Below, piece after piece: positions 29,201 through 36,821 of a stretch of 64,000 bases of DNA. How positions within the stretch are numbered: the first letter of the stretch is position 1; each line of letters begins with the position of its first letter. The notes below the pieces were generated by a model that had not been told where the DNA came from, made no database searches, and saw nothing but the letters and a program-made list of their open reading frames with translations. The stretch covers positions 3,858,796 through 3,922,795 of the forward strand of contig JAZAYU010000003.1 in assembly GCA_038501625.1 (NCBI GenBank), given 5' to 3'. This DNA comes from Corbicula japonica. Lineage: Eukaryota; Mollusca; Bivalvia; Venerida; Cyrenidae. The position numbers were made by a program, and so were the translations under genes.

Positions 29201-32110
29201 AGTTGCCTTAATAAAAACCAAATCCGACAAAACGGTTTTTGTTGAGGAGACAAGCATAACATGTTGGCTTTACATTTTGAGAGAGCCTTGTTGTTAAAAT
29301 CAGTGGTTACAATAAGAATCATCTTTTAGTGTTTAAATACCTCACGGGAAGTCTATATAGATCTATGATGAATCTCAAGGAATATCGAGCTTGCAAAGCT
29401 TGGTTTTGAAACTGATTTTTGTAATACCATGCTCTCTTTTCCTCTCTACTTTTTGGCTGTGTGGGGAGGCTGTGTATGCTGGATGTGGCCATTCCTGATA
29501 TGCATATTTCATTTTTTAGCAACACTTACCTTGTGTTCTAAGCCATGTGTTTTCTTGCATTTACCGTTTAAAACCGAAAGACAAAATATATAGTCTTCCA
29601 CGTGAAGGTGTTTAATAATTATGCCCCCCTTCGAAGAAGCGGGGGTATATTGCTTTGCACATGTCGGTCGGTCGGTCGGTATGTCGGTAGGTATGTCGGT
29701 CGGTATGTCGGTCGGTCCGTAGACCACATCTTGTCCGATCAATAACTAGACAACGCTTTGTGATACAGTCCTTATATTTGGTGTGGAGGTTGGTCATGAC
29801 CAGTAGAAGACCCCTATTGATTTTGGGGTCAGTAGGTCAAAGGTCAAGGTCACAGTGGCCTTGACCACAAAAACCTTGTCCGATCAATAACTAGACAACG
29901 CTTTGTGATACAGTCCTCATATTTGGTGTGGAGGTTGTTCATGACCAGTAGAAGACCCCTATTGATTTTGGGGTCAGTAGGTCAAAGGTCAAGGTCACAG
30001 TGGCCTTGACCACAAAAACCTTGTCCGATCAATAACTAGACAACGCTTTGTGATACAGTCCTCATATTTGGTGTGGAGGTTGGTCATGACCAGTAGAAGA
30101 CCCCTATTGATTTTTGGGGAAAGTAGGTCAAAGGTCAAGGTCACAGTGGCCTTGACCACAAAAACCTTGTCCGATCAATTACTAGACAACGCTTTGTGAT
30201 ACAGTCCTCATATTTGGTGTGGAGGTTGGTCATGACCAGTAGAAGACCCCTATTGATTTTGGGGTCAGTAGGTCAAAGGTCAAGGTCACAGTGGCTTTGA
30301 CCACAAAAACCTTGTCCGATCAATAACTAGACAACGCTTTGTGATACAGTCCTCATATTTGGTGTGGAGGTTGGTCATGACCAATAGAAGAACCCTATTG
30401 ATTTTAGGATCAGTACGTCAAAGGTCAAGGTCACAGTGGCCTTTGCATACAAAAACGTTGTCCGATCAATAACTAGACAACGCTTTGTGATACAGACCTC
30501 ATATTTGGTGTGGAAGTTGGTCGTGACCAGTAGAAGACCCCTATTGGTTTTGGGGTCAGTAGGTCAAAGGTCAAGGTCACGGTGGCCTTGACAACAAAAA
30601 ACCTTGTTCGATCAATAACTAGACAACGTTTTTATGTTTATTTGTATAATAAAATAAAATACTTCTCAGTGTAAAGTTGTGATTATTTTTCCCCATGACA
30701 ATTTCAAGTAAAGATATATATTAATGATCCATAACATTAATTTTAAACTATTTCAATATATGCCGTGTCATAAATAGGCACTGATTATCACTCACTTGTG
30801 TTTATTAAATGCTTTGGTTTCGTATGGATGGTCACTAAAGCCTGCACATTACCGGAATTGACATAACACTAGAGCTACTATATCTCCGCCAATAGCGAAT
30901 ATTTGATTTAAATTACAATATAATCCTTTGTGTTAGACTAGGTTAATCTACACGCGCTTATTTTTGTCGAGGTAAATGTAATCCTCTCATTGGATGACCT
31001 GGTTATTGATATATAGGAGTTCCACCGTCTTGTAAATTGCTTTCATGACTGGTACCCTTCATTGCTAAAGCTTACAAAAGTCTCTAAATTTCCAAAAATT
31101 TAAATTCAATGCTAATAGATAACTTGCACGTCAGGGGGGGCATTTGTGTTTGACAAACACCTCTTGTTATAATGATGTTTCATGGTTAAAGTCATAACAT
31201 TTATAGGCGTTAGTTATGTTAACTGTAAATAATGTTTAAAGAATATTCTGTTGTCTGTAGAAAAATGGCATTTTGATGATTTGACGATTTCATCAACTAT
31301 CGGTAAGATGATGAATATCATTTTTAATATCAAATAGATGAAAAGAGAACTTCGAAAGCCATTGAACACGACAACTATAAAAATGTTTCAGGCTCGATTC
31401 GAATGAGCCTGTTCATGGGCAGTAAAGGAAATGAATACTGCTCACTCCACCTAGTCCTGGGTTTAGCGCAACCCAATATTAACACAAATAAACAGTACAA
31501 TTTTGATGTAACCGTCAATGCCGTATTTTCTGATAAAAACCTTTGAATTCGCATGTTAAGTGGTCCCCAAAAACATAATGGGTTTTCTCTAAACAAGAAA
31601 CCTATTGTTGGAACTAAACAAAATATAATTTTACAGGGAATCTGAGAATACAAATCCTGCACATCACAGACAACGCCAAAGGCAAAACTTTAAAAAGGCA
31701 TGGGATATATCCTTGGGTTAGATTAAACAATATCCAGATATGTATTGGCAGGGTAATTAAAACCACCCATCCTAAAACTGAACGAAATATTAAAACAAAA
31801 GTAATTTTGAAAGTATCGTGCTCAAGGAACTTCAAAGGATGTAACTGAAAACAGCACTGATTGAATGTACGGTGAGACTTTTTACAGCCGACACACGGAT
31901 CAATTAACGTCAATGTTCTTTTTAAACTTACTCAACTTTCGATAATATGCAAAGTCAGTTTCCTGACATTTTACAAAGCTTGTAATATGTGCGCATATTT
32001 GTACCGAACAAACATCTGCCTTCTTTATTAAAACAAATAACTTACGCATGGTCGAAATAGTATCCGTAAACACACGCAAGAATATGGAAGATAAAAACGA
32101 TGCTCTTCAT
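343..32110 (-). CDS. EMI/EGF-like multidomain secreted or membrane ectodomain protein, 14 exons, 3' end outside window
   Basis: Fourteen exons, joined in a continuous reading frame by GT/AG sites: 32110-32046, 26662-26555, 18517-18444, 17386-17219, 15972-15829, 14445-14320, 13965-13711, 9911-9789, 9276-9077, 7727-7566, 6408-6054, 2314-2014, 1537-1411, 573-343. They give about 813 codons and continue beyond the left edge. Residues 1-16 or so are a signal peptide. About 22-82 form an EMI-like cysteine module with a CCPNYGG motif. About 83-186 are further Cys-rich modules, 187-228 are EGF-like, and 229-813 are beta-sandwich-like segments with an SPPVIQNLWL-type motif. A secreted or cell-surface adhesion/recognition role is inference; I do not recognise a named orthologue. 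Phase agreement at 12 of 13 junctions is strong support; exon 8/9 is ambiguous. Introns hold a LINE, Naiad copies and tandem repeats. Confidence 0.85.
1411..1537 (-). CDS. Exon 13: beta-sandwich-like segment
   Basis: It encodes IEWELYDLHSGISSVIWRIF and HGHASVPSQGETE. The acceptor is TTGCTTTTAG and the donor GTAAAA. The E-x-YDLHSGI turn matches the SG-containing strand seen in exon 10. Confidence 0.86.
2014..2314 (-). CDS. Exon 12: beta-sandwich-like segment
   Basis: It encodes about 100 residues ending in ITFSVRGIDCMGEFAEDN, then DLSPPVIQNLWLTKGD. The D-x-SPP motif marks the start of a new extracellular beta domain in this family. The donor GTAAGT leaves AC, which joins T of exon 13 to give Thr. 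Confidence 0.86.
2985..4490 (+). pseudogene. Degraded copy of a multi-copy invertebrate gene with a Cys-rich CXC-like tail
   Basis: Short in-frame pieces in changing frames resemble one long protein family scattered through cnidarian and mollusc genomes. One piece near 2998-3110 reads SVNDLHAADAMYH. Another at 3223-3477 ends HQFYSMPK before a stop. The segment at 3655-3735 reads YVADNVYHNIRTIDGLDTF then YGMGI, and 4195-4240 reads YHSLRVYHQVQVW. The tail at 4340-4410 reads RCKCKPDCKTNRC, similar to a tesmin/TSO1-like CXC motif. Stops and frameshifts occur throughout, so it is not functional. It lies in the intron between exons 12 and 11 on the opposite strand. The function of the parent family is not known to me. 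Confidence 0.65.
4799..4820. repeat. Uninterrupted 22-base poly-G tract
   Basis: A run of 22 G directly readable in the sequence, alone in an AT-rich intron. It could be a real mononucleotide tract, or of inexact length because such runs are poorly sequenced. Confidence 0.9.
6054..6408 (-). CDS. Exon 11, largest exon
   Basis: It encodes about 118 residues, starting TLQKSAVLEFDEPGPYSIHL, then DRAGNHQMARRIVMFDN and a charged Lys/His/Asp-rich second half. The acceptor is CTTTTTCAG and the donor GTATGT. The YDRAGN motif is typical of extracellular Ig/FN3-like strands that end in a conserved AGN turn. Confidence 0.84.
7566..7727 (-). CDS. Exon 10
   Basis: It encodes 54 residues, KKINVFWDDWHDSDSGLYQI followed by a Leu/Asp-rich stretch ending NDTDTV. 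The acceptor is TTATTCCAG and the donor GTAGGT, phase 0 on both sides. The DDWHDSDSG core resembles the D-x-SG turn of the repeated beta-sandwich units later in this protein (YDLHSG in exon 13). Confidence 0.83.
9077..9276 (-). CDS. Exon 9 (possible upstream extension to 9290)
   Basis: It encodes DAKNGGIVHYIDREQN, several N-glycosylation motifs (NLS, NST, NCS) and CYEMKDRSNC, and ends with a GTAAGA donor. Two acceptors are possible: TTTTCAAG giving 9276, or the better ATTGCAG giving 9290, which conflicts in phase with the exon 8 donor. Confidence 0.75.
9368..9428 (+). mobile_element. Fragment of the Naiad 3' terminal sequence
   Basis: It is similar to the last ~60 bases of the Naiad 3' end (ttgactgtgt...gaggctgtg...tctgaatgtgg). 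It is diverged, in an intron, and sense on the plus strand. Confidence 0.5.
9789..9911 (-). CDS. Exon 8 (3' boundary uncertain)
   Basis: It encodes GNSTASWNVYKNCKLEESC and then DNVTNIIKSGSPWKNILEDR. The acceptor TTTGTAAG gives the phase needed after exon 7. The only GT donor available is weak (GAA|GTTTTC). Using it, the next exon starts at 9276. If exon 8 instead ended at 9791, the product would read DR-ITFQVDA into exon 9 starting at 9290, but with no GT at the intron start. Confidence 0.7.
10155..10790. repeat. Anonymous CpG-rich interspersed repeat
   Basis: A block much richer in CG dinucleotides than its surroundings, with many variants of a ttcg/cgaa word (gcgaatactggcgaatag, cattcgtatacg). 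No open reading frame or clear terminal inverted repeat was found. It is probably a non-autonomous transposon or a young insertion; identity unknown. Confidence 0.4.
11235..11287. repeat. (TTA)n microsatellite
   Basis: A nearly perfect TTA trinucleotide run of about 53 bases, with degenerate TTA/CTT sequence just upstream from about 11170. Confidence 0.95.
12022..12310 (+). repeat. Two-copy ~157-bp direct repeat
   Basis: The segment starting gaaacttggggaaaatg at 12022 recurs at 12179. Both contain related gggccaaggtcgat and ttatggccct words. Repeats of this kind (gaaacttgg...ctcggc...aaggtc) are frequent in bivalve introns. Confidence 0.7.
12614..13332. mobile_element. 719-bp foldback (palindromic) element
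   Basis: The left arm 12614-12955 is the diverged reverse complement of the right arm 12985-13332, around a ~30-base centre. The ends read cttaaggtatcgcaaacatt and the matching aatgtttgcgacctcttaag. There is no coding capacity. A solo arm end recurs at 24893-24967, so the element is dispersed. It is of the MITE/foldback type and lies in the intron between exons 8 and 7. Confidence 0.8.
13711..13965 (-). CDS. Exon 7: extracellular beta-rich segment
   Basis: It encodes about 85 residues including SMELDGNGYIKKFIMEAHT and IVVKTLYVPSIDASNNPP. There are no cysteines. Alternating hydrophobic strands suggest a beta-sandwich. Phase 2 entry and phase 1 exit match the neighbouring exons. Confidence 0.82.
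14320..14445 (-). CDS. Exon 6: EGF-like module
   Basis: It encodes TCSWRDGYRCFPGKC and then CECAHGFGDKDTNCAT: six cysteines with the CxC and GFG spacing typical of EGF-like repeats. The acceptor is TACTTTGCAG and the donor GTAAAT. Confidence 0.83.
14704..14805 (-). repeat. tRNA-like element (SINE head) copy 1
   Basis: On the minus strand it contains an A-box-like ggctagctcagttgatgg and a B-box-like gcgggttcgctccc, in a roughly tRNA-sized unit with an extended middle. Poor acceptor complementarity and a second nearby copy argue for a tRNA-derived SINE rather than a working tRNA gene. Confidence 0.55.
14890..14950 (-). repeat. Fragment of the 655-bp repeat family
   Basis: It is the reverse complement of the head of the 49.6 kb repeat unit (ttcacagtagcgctatttgtg, then gccgtaaaaagtcaccccgtac). 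The fragment lies between the two tRNA-like copies. Confidence 0.65.
14956..15058 (-). repeat. tRNA-like element (SINE head) copy 2
   Basis: A diverged second copy of the element at 14704-14805, same orientation, about 250 bases away. A-box-like (ggctaactcagttgg) and B-box-like (gcgggttcggtccc) sequences are preserved. Confidence 0.55.
15829..15972 (-). CDS. Exon 5: cysteine-rich module
   Basis: It encodes CNQIKNCNLKNC, then CDYCEGELSREKRG and a final SKCQ. The acceptor is TTTATCCAG and the donor GTAAGA. Phase agrees on both sides. Eight or so cysteines spaced in CxxxxxC and CxxC pairs indicate a disulfide-rich extracellular module. Confidence 0.83.
16285..16850. repeat. Diverged interspersed repeat with internal ~160-bp periodicity
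   Basis: Words recur along the segment: tattaacttaatactt near 16390 and 16549, and gagttatgccc-like words near 16478 and 16718. The composition is that of a common mollusc intronic repeat. No coding potential is supported. Confidence 0.45.
17219..17386 (-). CDS. Exon 4: cysteine-rich module
   Basis: It encodes a Cys/Gly-rich segment beginning RCGGGFGQKACERF and containing CKKPMQCEKCNYGYYSN. The acceptor is CTATTTCAG and the donor GTAGGT. The module is an EGF/TNFR-like extracellular type; the exact family was not resolved. Confidence 0.85.
18444..18517 (-). CDS. Exon 3: end of EMI-like module
   Basis: Acceptor TTGTTTTCAG and donor GTAAGT bracket 74 bases. They encode WVNKICWRFCTICCPNYGG, with the paired cysteines of the EMI C-terminus (CCPxYGG), then LNCEY. 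The leftover G joins CA of the next exon. Confidence 0.85.
18632..19672 (+). mobile_element. 5'-truncated LINE: ORF2 C-terminus with zf-RVT domain plus 3' UTR
   Basis: An open frame ending at 19234 encodes QDWKIYYSLPFNITSDTRIQ, then WFQVRLLHRVLG and SLCTFCLMETESTEHLFWRC. This is the zinc-finger (zf-RVT) segment found after the reverse transcriptase in LINE ORF2 proteins. About 430 bases of AT-rich 3' UTR follow, ending near an AATAAA. The polymerase core is missing, so this is a dead, 5'-truncated copy. It sits in the second intron of the minus-strand gene. The exact LINE clade (L1/Tx1-like is likely) cannot be settled from this fragment. Confidence 0.8.
19799..19873 (+). repeat. tRNA-Ile-like SINE head / tRNA pseudogene
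   Basis: It has a D-arm gctc...gagc, an anticodon stem cggc/gccg with a loop holding GAT (Ile-type), and a T-arm with gaggttcgaatcct. Position 33 is C instead of T and the acceptor stem has two mismatches. It is therefore tRNA-derived rather than a functional gene. A relative lies at 24752. Confidence 0.65.
19921..20262 (-). repeat. Coding-like repeat X, copy 1
   Basis: On the minus strand an open frame runs through LNRDKMF, EMIISYTAIKNEKLTVC, PLLVLPVDGCVIRD and ends PNMLRPKELQE-stop. The same sequence, diverged, is at 24485-24735 on the plus strand. Both copies abut Naiad sequence at their upstream end. It is a repeated gene fragment or part of an unrecognised element. Confidence 0.5.
20268..22812 (-). 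mobile_element. Naiad-type Penelope-like element N2, RT core deleted
   Basis: Read on the minus strand: an N-terminal region, a Cys-rich stretch (KKCRCCDCLNCNS), a GIY-YIG endonuclease piece (VGQTGRSLKTRFGQH, RC of about 22195-22265), and a linker (LEIRKRKSRSHG, then SIHDLQIILKQSGRHA). Sequence then jumps near 21572 straight to the RT C-terminus (KTYCKFYRRYP), so about 1.7 kb covering the polymerase is gone relative to N1. The 3' UTR and tail end at 20268. TGA codons at 22322-22324 and 22289-22291 fall where relatives have Cys. A plus-sense Naiad tail is inserted at 20983-21478. Frameshifts make it non-autonomous. The endonuclease-before-RT order defines the Naiad/Chlamys clade of PLEs. Confidence 0.85.
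20983..21478 (+). mobile_element. Inverted Naiad 3' UTR/tail nested in N2
   Basis: A plus-sense copy of the Naiad 3' region (starting in cgtgttcttgctgattttac, partly duplicated, ending tgatatgcatgtttcac) interrupts the minus-sense N2 inside its RT C-terminus/3' region. N2 resumes at about 21482 with aactggctgtgaaatacc. Nested inverted copies are a known habit of Penelope-like elements. Confidence 0.8.
22813..24150. other. Intronic stretch, no feature recognised
   Basis: AT-rich sequence. Short open frames here lack splice context or similarity that I can recognise. It separates N2 from an oppositely oriented Naiad 5' fragment. Confidence 0.5.
24151..24474 (+). mobile_element. Naiad N-terminal fragment
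   Basis: It matches the N-terminal end of N2 in opposite orientation: LYLLLVPANEFAFCPMD, then SPRECIKRLLCANISHIAS and ELFAMKRRTS. It stops just before the Cys-rich part and is joined directly to repeat X. Confidence 0.7.
24485..24735 (+). repeat. Coding-like repeat X, copy 2
   Basis: A diverged copy of 19921-20262 on the other strand (KLPYLNRDKMFTVPSST, a stop, then EINGYVQNSLWF). Several frame breaks are present. It ends in ccggttgacgggtgtg before a tRNA-like sequence. Confidence 0.5.
24752..24825 (+). repeat. tRNA-like SINE head
   Basis: A D-arm gctcaattggtagagc and a T-arm-like gaggtcgaatcctgg lie within gcctctgtag...cgaggcta. The anticodon stem does not pair, so it is not an intact tRNA gene. 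Related to 19799-19873. Confidence 0.55.
24893..24967 (+). mobile_element. Solo end of the 12.6 kb foldback element
   Basis: Seventy-five bases (taaggtatcgcaaacattgc, then aaatggcgaaaacaggc) match the left arm of the element at 12614. This shows that the family is dispersed and often truncated. Confidence 0.7.
25890..26080. repeat. Repeated aacttctttaa / cgaaatatatttcttg words, partly palindromic
   Basis: Two tandem, partly inverted ~100-base units contain cttctttaa, gaaatgtatttcttg and gaagttg. A related fragment lies at 53075-53105. Probably a small foldback/MITE repeat. Confidence 0.45.
26168..26455 (+). mobile_element. Solo Naiad 3' tail
   Basis: Only the conserved Naiad 3' terminal ~290 bases are present, including gagaacctgtcggggc...ttgccacc and the tail with gcatattttat. 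Without any coding part it is a severely 5'-truncated insertion. Confidence 0.75.
26555..26662 (-). CDS. Exon 2: first half of EMI-like module
   Basis: The acceptor is a CATTTCAG and the donor is GTAAGA. The translation contains TEPCTMISKCPYIC and SYSCWGVARCVRYK, the cysteine and aromatic pattern of the front half of an EMI-type module. The phase matches exon 1 and exon 3. It is separated from exon 3 by an 8 kb intron full of transposon copies. Confidence 0.85.
26663..29404. other. First intron of the EMI gene, right-hand unique part
   Basis: Nothing assignable was found. A TATATAAAG-like box at about 27212 precedes a short 50-codon frame from 27269, but there is no splice or family support. 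Confidence 0.4.
29405..29518 (+). mobile_element. Solo Naiad 3' terminus
   Basis: About 115 bases identical in layout to the extreme 3' end of N1 (ttgaaactgatttttgtaat, ggctgtgtggggaggctgtg, tgatatgcatatttcat). Confidence 0.75.
29660..29720 (+). repeat. GTCG/GTAT microsatellite
   Basis: Short tandem run of gtcggtcg interspersed with gtat, just inside the element at 29621. Confidence 0.85.
29731..30627 (+). repeat. 145-bp tandem array, about six units, with AGGTCA half-sites
   Basis: Copies of ttgtccgatcaataactag start at 29731, 29876, 30021, 30167, 30312, 30458 and (partial, changed to ttgttcg) 30604, giving a period of 145-146 bp. Every full unit has a cluster reading AGGTCAAAGGTCAAGGTCA or a one-base variant. 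This contains a DR1-type direct repeat and an extended TCAAGGTCA half-site. Units are about 95% alike by eye, so the expansion is recent. It lies in the first intron of the EMI gene. Confidence 0.9.
31377..31925 (-). repeat. Diverged full-length copy of the 655-bp repeat family
   Basis: The reverse complement matches the 49.6 kb unit from head (tgtaaaaagtctcaccgtac) to tail (ttactgcccatgaacaggc), with many substitutions. It lies in the first intron of the EMI gene, close to exon 1. Confidence 0.75.
32046..32110 (-). CDS. Exon 1 of EMI/EGF-like gene: start codon and signal peptide
   Basis: The ATG at 32110-32108 opens MKSIVFIFHILACVYG, a basic n-region followed by a hydrophobic core, then YYFDHA. 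The exon ends in a strong GTAAGT donor with two bases left over. The first base of the next exon completes an Ala codon. The combination of signal peptide, donor and phase match decides this start. No clear TATA box is visible just upstream. Confidence 0.85.
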
Positions 32111-35100
32111 AGTTTGATTAGGCTTTTACTGTTTGCCAAACTGAGAAACTTTTGCGACATTAAGTAGGCAAATAAAAATGCCAATGCTATTTCAGTGCTT
32201 AGATTTCCTTTTTTTATATCATCTGACTTATACTTTGCTGACTTTTTTATTGCGCACAGAGCTCTGTTTTGAAAACATAATCGATAAATCATATGCTAAG
32301 TATCCTTACATATATTTTTATGCCGTTTCTTCTTTTTATTTTGTTTTAAGTGTTTTAAAGAAACATAATTAAATTAATAAATTATGTGTAAAGTTTTTCA
32401 AAGTAACGATTTCGTCAAAAAGGACTGGCAGCCATCCATGTGACAATATTTTACAATAAAACAACTACTTCAGCTTCAGATTTTTAAGCACCGAAAGAGA
32501 CCAATGCCATCATGATATCGAATGTTTAATTATTTGCTTATACTTACTGGTGAGCATTGTATCACGGACAATAAATCACTTAATTGTGTTGTATATTCAT
32601 TTAAATCTTTTATGACATGATATTGGCACTCTAATTGTTCAGACAATTATGATGATACAGATCCCCTGGTCTTTAAAAAAACGTCAGTTAATGTACTTGT
32701 AAGTGTTGGAGGAAGAACATATAAATAATATTTAATTAAGCTGGCTAGAAGGAAAAGTAAATAGTATCTATGTTATAAATAACGCTTTTAAATTATTATA
32801 ATTTAAGTTAGTGTCTGCTAATTTGCAATAGTCACTGAATGATTATGATGTTGTAAATAGAAACTGCAAAGTCATTATATAGCGAACCTCCTGGAGGTCG
32901 CAGTAAAACGAAGTGTTTGTTCGTGGCGCTTGTACGGAGATTTTACGGCAATCTCAGAGTCGTCGCTGCGTCTTTACGGCGCGCCCACGGCGTTTACATA
33001 GAGTGTTATTTCTTGCATTGCGACAAAGTGATATAAATTTCTAAGCTTTGCTAAAATAAACATTAATTTACTTTAATGGCTGATGTACCCCAGCAAGCAT
33101 GGCTACTGCTTGCCGATATAAAGGCCCAGCAGATAAAGTGTGCATATCAATCTGGGATGACGACGGAGGGCCCAAAGGCATAGATTCAACTGTTCGAGAA
33201 CAAACAAATAATTAAGAACGTCTTCAGCATGCCGTCAGCGCAGTGTGAGCGCCATGAAAGTGCAGTGCAGGCGCCAAGAGAGCACAGATAATCGCTAACA
33301 ATAAATCCGCAGGAACGCCATAGAAAAAGGTGGAAGCTCCATAGCAACTCCTTGGTCGCTGTGAAGACGCCATGACATCTCCATCACGAAAAATATAACA
33401 ACTTTCTAGCGATCTCAGTCTTGAAAATTAAACAACGCCTTGCCAACGCAGAGGAAACGCGTTATAGTGTGACAGGGGCTTTAGCTTATATTAATAAAAG
33501 TTTACACATGAGTAACTTTAGGTGAACGTGTATCTTCTAACATTGTTTTTCAATGCCACCGAGGTTTGAATAAATAGTTTTCAAATCAATTCATCAAATC
33601 ATAGATCATTTGATTTTTTCTTGCCATATCGCGACCATGTTCTTTATCCTATATTTGTCGTGATATGACTCATCATTTTCCCCTCCAAATGAAACGCAGA
33701 CATACAGCATGGTCTATTTCTTGAAACTAAAAAAATGATTTCGTTGATTACAACAGACGCATACAATTTACTTCATACACACACTGTGTAACACGCATAC
33801 ACCATCTAATGCTGAAAAACAGCCTTACTGGTGGTTTCTAAACAGAAACACAGAAGCAATAAGCCTGTATTACATAATTATTACACTAAATTAAAATTTT
33901 TATAAGAATAATTAAATTTTTTTGTGATGTTATTTGTAGATGTGCAGGAAACATAAAAAAAACCTAGTTTTATGACATTATCTAAACGAAAGCACAATGC
34001 ATAACAACAAGAGGTGTCAGTTTATATTAACACTTACCATCGTTATTGTATCTCAGTTGGAAGTAAAAATAGTCCGAAATACACAAAAAAAAAATTAAAA
34101 GAGCGCCCGATAAATGTCGTCGTTATGTAAACATGCTTTTGATGTACAACTAACACACACTGTCGTTGCGCAACACTTGTCGTTACACGCGTTAGTCCCC
34201 AATGCGAAAGAGCCAACCAAGTATCTGAAAAGGGTGCTGAATCCGTATATTTGATTAAACTCTTCCTGTTATGCATATTTCACCTTTTTATCAGATTACT
34301 TTTAGAACCGTTTGGGGGAAATAACATTCTCTTAATAAAAAACGCACAAACAATTTTACTTTGAATTTACCGAAAATCGGCAACGCATTTATGACAAATT
34401 TATATTTTGGAAACGATAGTAACTGAACCGACAACTTCCAAAACAAACAATTTTGTGACCAATTATTACTTAAACATAGCATATACTTGCTTTAATATTA
34501 TAAAGGGAGTAATTTTGCCGAAGTTTCTTTAAATGAACATTCAAAATATCTGAATTATTGTTTGACATTTAATCAGTATTATACAGCACTGAATTATGAG
34601 CGATAAATTGAAAAGAAAATATATTTATTTTTCCCAAAGTGGTCTCAGGTCTCATTATCTAAACATTTTAGAGCTTCTGTACATATACAACAACATATCG
34701 ATAGCATGATGCATATTGGTAGTCTTTAAGAAAAGCAGTTTGGAGGTTCGAAACTCTAAAAAATATCAGGTTTAATGTTGTTCGGTTTTGTTTTCTGTAT
34801 GTAAATGTAGCTACATAACATCTATAAAATAACAATTTTCAGTGCTTTCAACTTACGTATCCAAATAAGATAATAATGCAGATAGCACTGGTTTAGATAA
34901 AATGTACTGATAGAAGGTACTATTTGCCAGAGAGACCCTTTCAAAATCGTAAAATAATACTCGACCAACTAACAATTTCTTAAAGATAGCGTTGCTTTTC
35001 TCGTATATAGGTACAAGGCAGGTTACATATTATGACATCATTGTAATATACATTCAAAAAGTCAACAGCTTCCGACATTTAATATATTTTGTTGGGTAAG

Positions 35101-36821
35101 TAAACTGACCTCACTTCGGATGCATTATCTGAGAAAAAACAAGCTCATAAAAATAACAACATAGTTGCATTCTTTCTCAGTGTCGATTCAATGCCGCTAA
35201 AATAATAGCATAAAGTTTCTTAAGGCGTATTCGGGCAACTACCCAATCGCTTTAATCCTTTAAAACTTCCTGAATAGAACGATTTATTTATTACTAAACG
35301 AAAGGTTTTATTTCTTCATTAGTGGGATAAACTTCAGATGTTATCTGCATAAAGGTAATAAACATTAAGTTATTCTTATCAACCAGCCGATATAAATTAT
35401 TACTAGGAAAATAGTTAAAAAGCTTAATCTAAATTTAATCAATTAATTTCAATTAAGATCAAATTTACCAGAAACGTTAAAATGAGTTTGACAATTTAAT
35501 TTCACTGAATAACATTCGTGTTTTATTTATAAAGGGAAAATATATATTTAAAAAAGTAATAATTTTGCTTTATTATCAAGCTAACCTTTAACATTTACTT
35601 ATCCATTTTTTATATCCCAAGGCTATCACTACCCATGCCATAGTCCTAGTTAAGTTTTGTCCTTAGAGTCTTGAATTTTTTTATTATTATTAAGTTTTGT
35701 AGTTTCCAATGATGTTGTTATTAAATGAATCTTTTCTTTTCATTTACCGGTATTTTAGAATTTAAAATTTCATACTCTGTTAAGATGTTTTTCTGGTTTT
35801 CTTTGTTTTTATAATTTTGTAATTGTCGATGAACGACACACACGCACATTATTATTGCTCATTTTGTATTCATATGATAATGCCTTATATGCAATGACAA
35901 ATTGCGATAATCAAATTAATTTGCAATGACATACCTTTGTTTTGTCAACAAAAAATGGCGCATATGTATTTTGAAAAGGTTAACTTGTTGCAAACGAAAT
36001 TCAAGCAACCAGACAAATAACAAGTTTAACATGACGCCTATTACGAAAACAACAACAATATCACAATTTTGTCATATAAACTCTTAATGATCTGTAAACA
36101 AAGTTACGGTGATACATGTACATTCTTATCTCGTCAGCGTCTAACGCCATAGTTGTTATAGAGTTACAAGTACAAACGAAGTAAACGGCACTCACAACAG
36201 ATCCTAAAATGTACATATTAGTCCAAATTTTCGGAGAAAACCTCTCCTGTTCAGTCATTATTATGCATATTATATTGGGAAAATGAATATAAATTATTGT
36301 CAATCACATCTGAGAAACTGAGTATTTCACATGAACGTTAAATAGGTAGCTTTAGCATGACTAGTAACTCTCTCTATCCAAAGGTTACCATAGTTGTTGT
36401 CAATGAAACAAAACACAAATATTCGATAATTTAACAATGTAAGTGGCATACTGGTCCGGAAAAAAATGAGAACGCGATGAATAAGTAAGTTTAGAGGTAT
36501 ATTGCGACTAAAATTTAAATGAGATAATTGCTTAAGGTTGTACAAGACATGGGATTCACATGTCGGGTTTACAGCCAAAACAACAAGACATTTGTATGAA
36601 ACTATCAAAACTCTTTGTGGCTACGTACGAACTATGCCGTAGTAATATAACGGACACTCAGCTGCTCTCATTTGATAAGGTCTATGGGAAATGCACACAA
36701 TTTATATAGCCAGCCTCAATCAACCATAGCAGATATATTTGTTAAACTGAAGTAAACTGAATATGAAATCGGTAAGCGTAAATTTCAATTTTTCTGCAAG
36801 TTACATGAATGCCATCTTGAT
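32111..36821. other. Intergenic region between divergent genes
   Basis: No coding exon with splice support was found. The region should hold the promoters of the minus-strand EMI gene and, further right, of the plus-strand lipid transfer protein gene. No core promoter for the EMI gene is obvious. A CpG-rich block is listed separately. Confidence 0.5.
32880..33490. repeat. CpG-rich block, probably an interspersed element
   Basis: A GC- and CG-rich island (tttacggcgcgcccacggcg, acgacggagggcccaaaggc) stands out in an AT-rich intergenic region and stops near gacaggggctttag. It could be a young non-autonomous transposon or a promoter-proximal CpG cluster of the EMI gene, whose start lies 0.8 kb away. 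Confidence 0.4.

Larger units (their letters stand above)
29621..31165 (+). mobile_element. Mollusc interspersed element containing the 145-bp array
   Basis: It opens with atgccccccttcgaagaagc ggggg, followed by a gtcggtcg repeat, and ends in ggggggcatttgtgtttgac, then aaacacctcttg. Both ends are recognisable from a repeat family common in bivalve genomes. The internal part has expanded into a tandem array. Confidence 0.6.

Noticed and set aside
29731..30627. CRISPR-like array
   Set aside because: Whole 145-bp units repeat without unique spacers and the context is eukaryotic; it is an ordinary tandem repeat.
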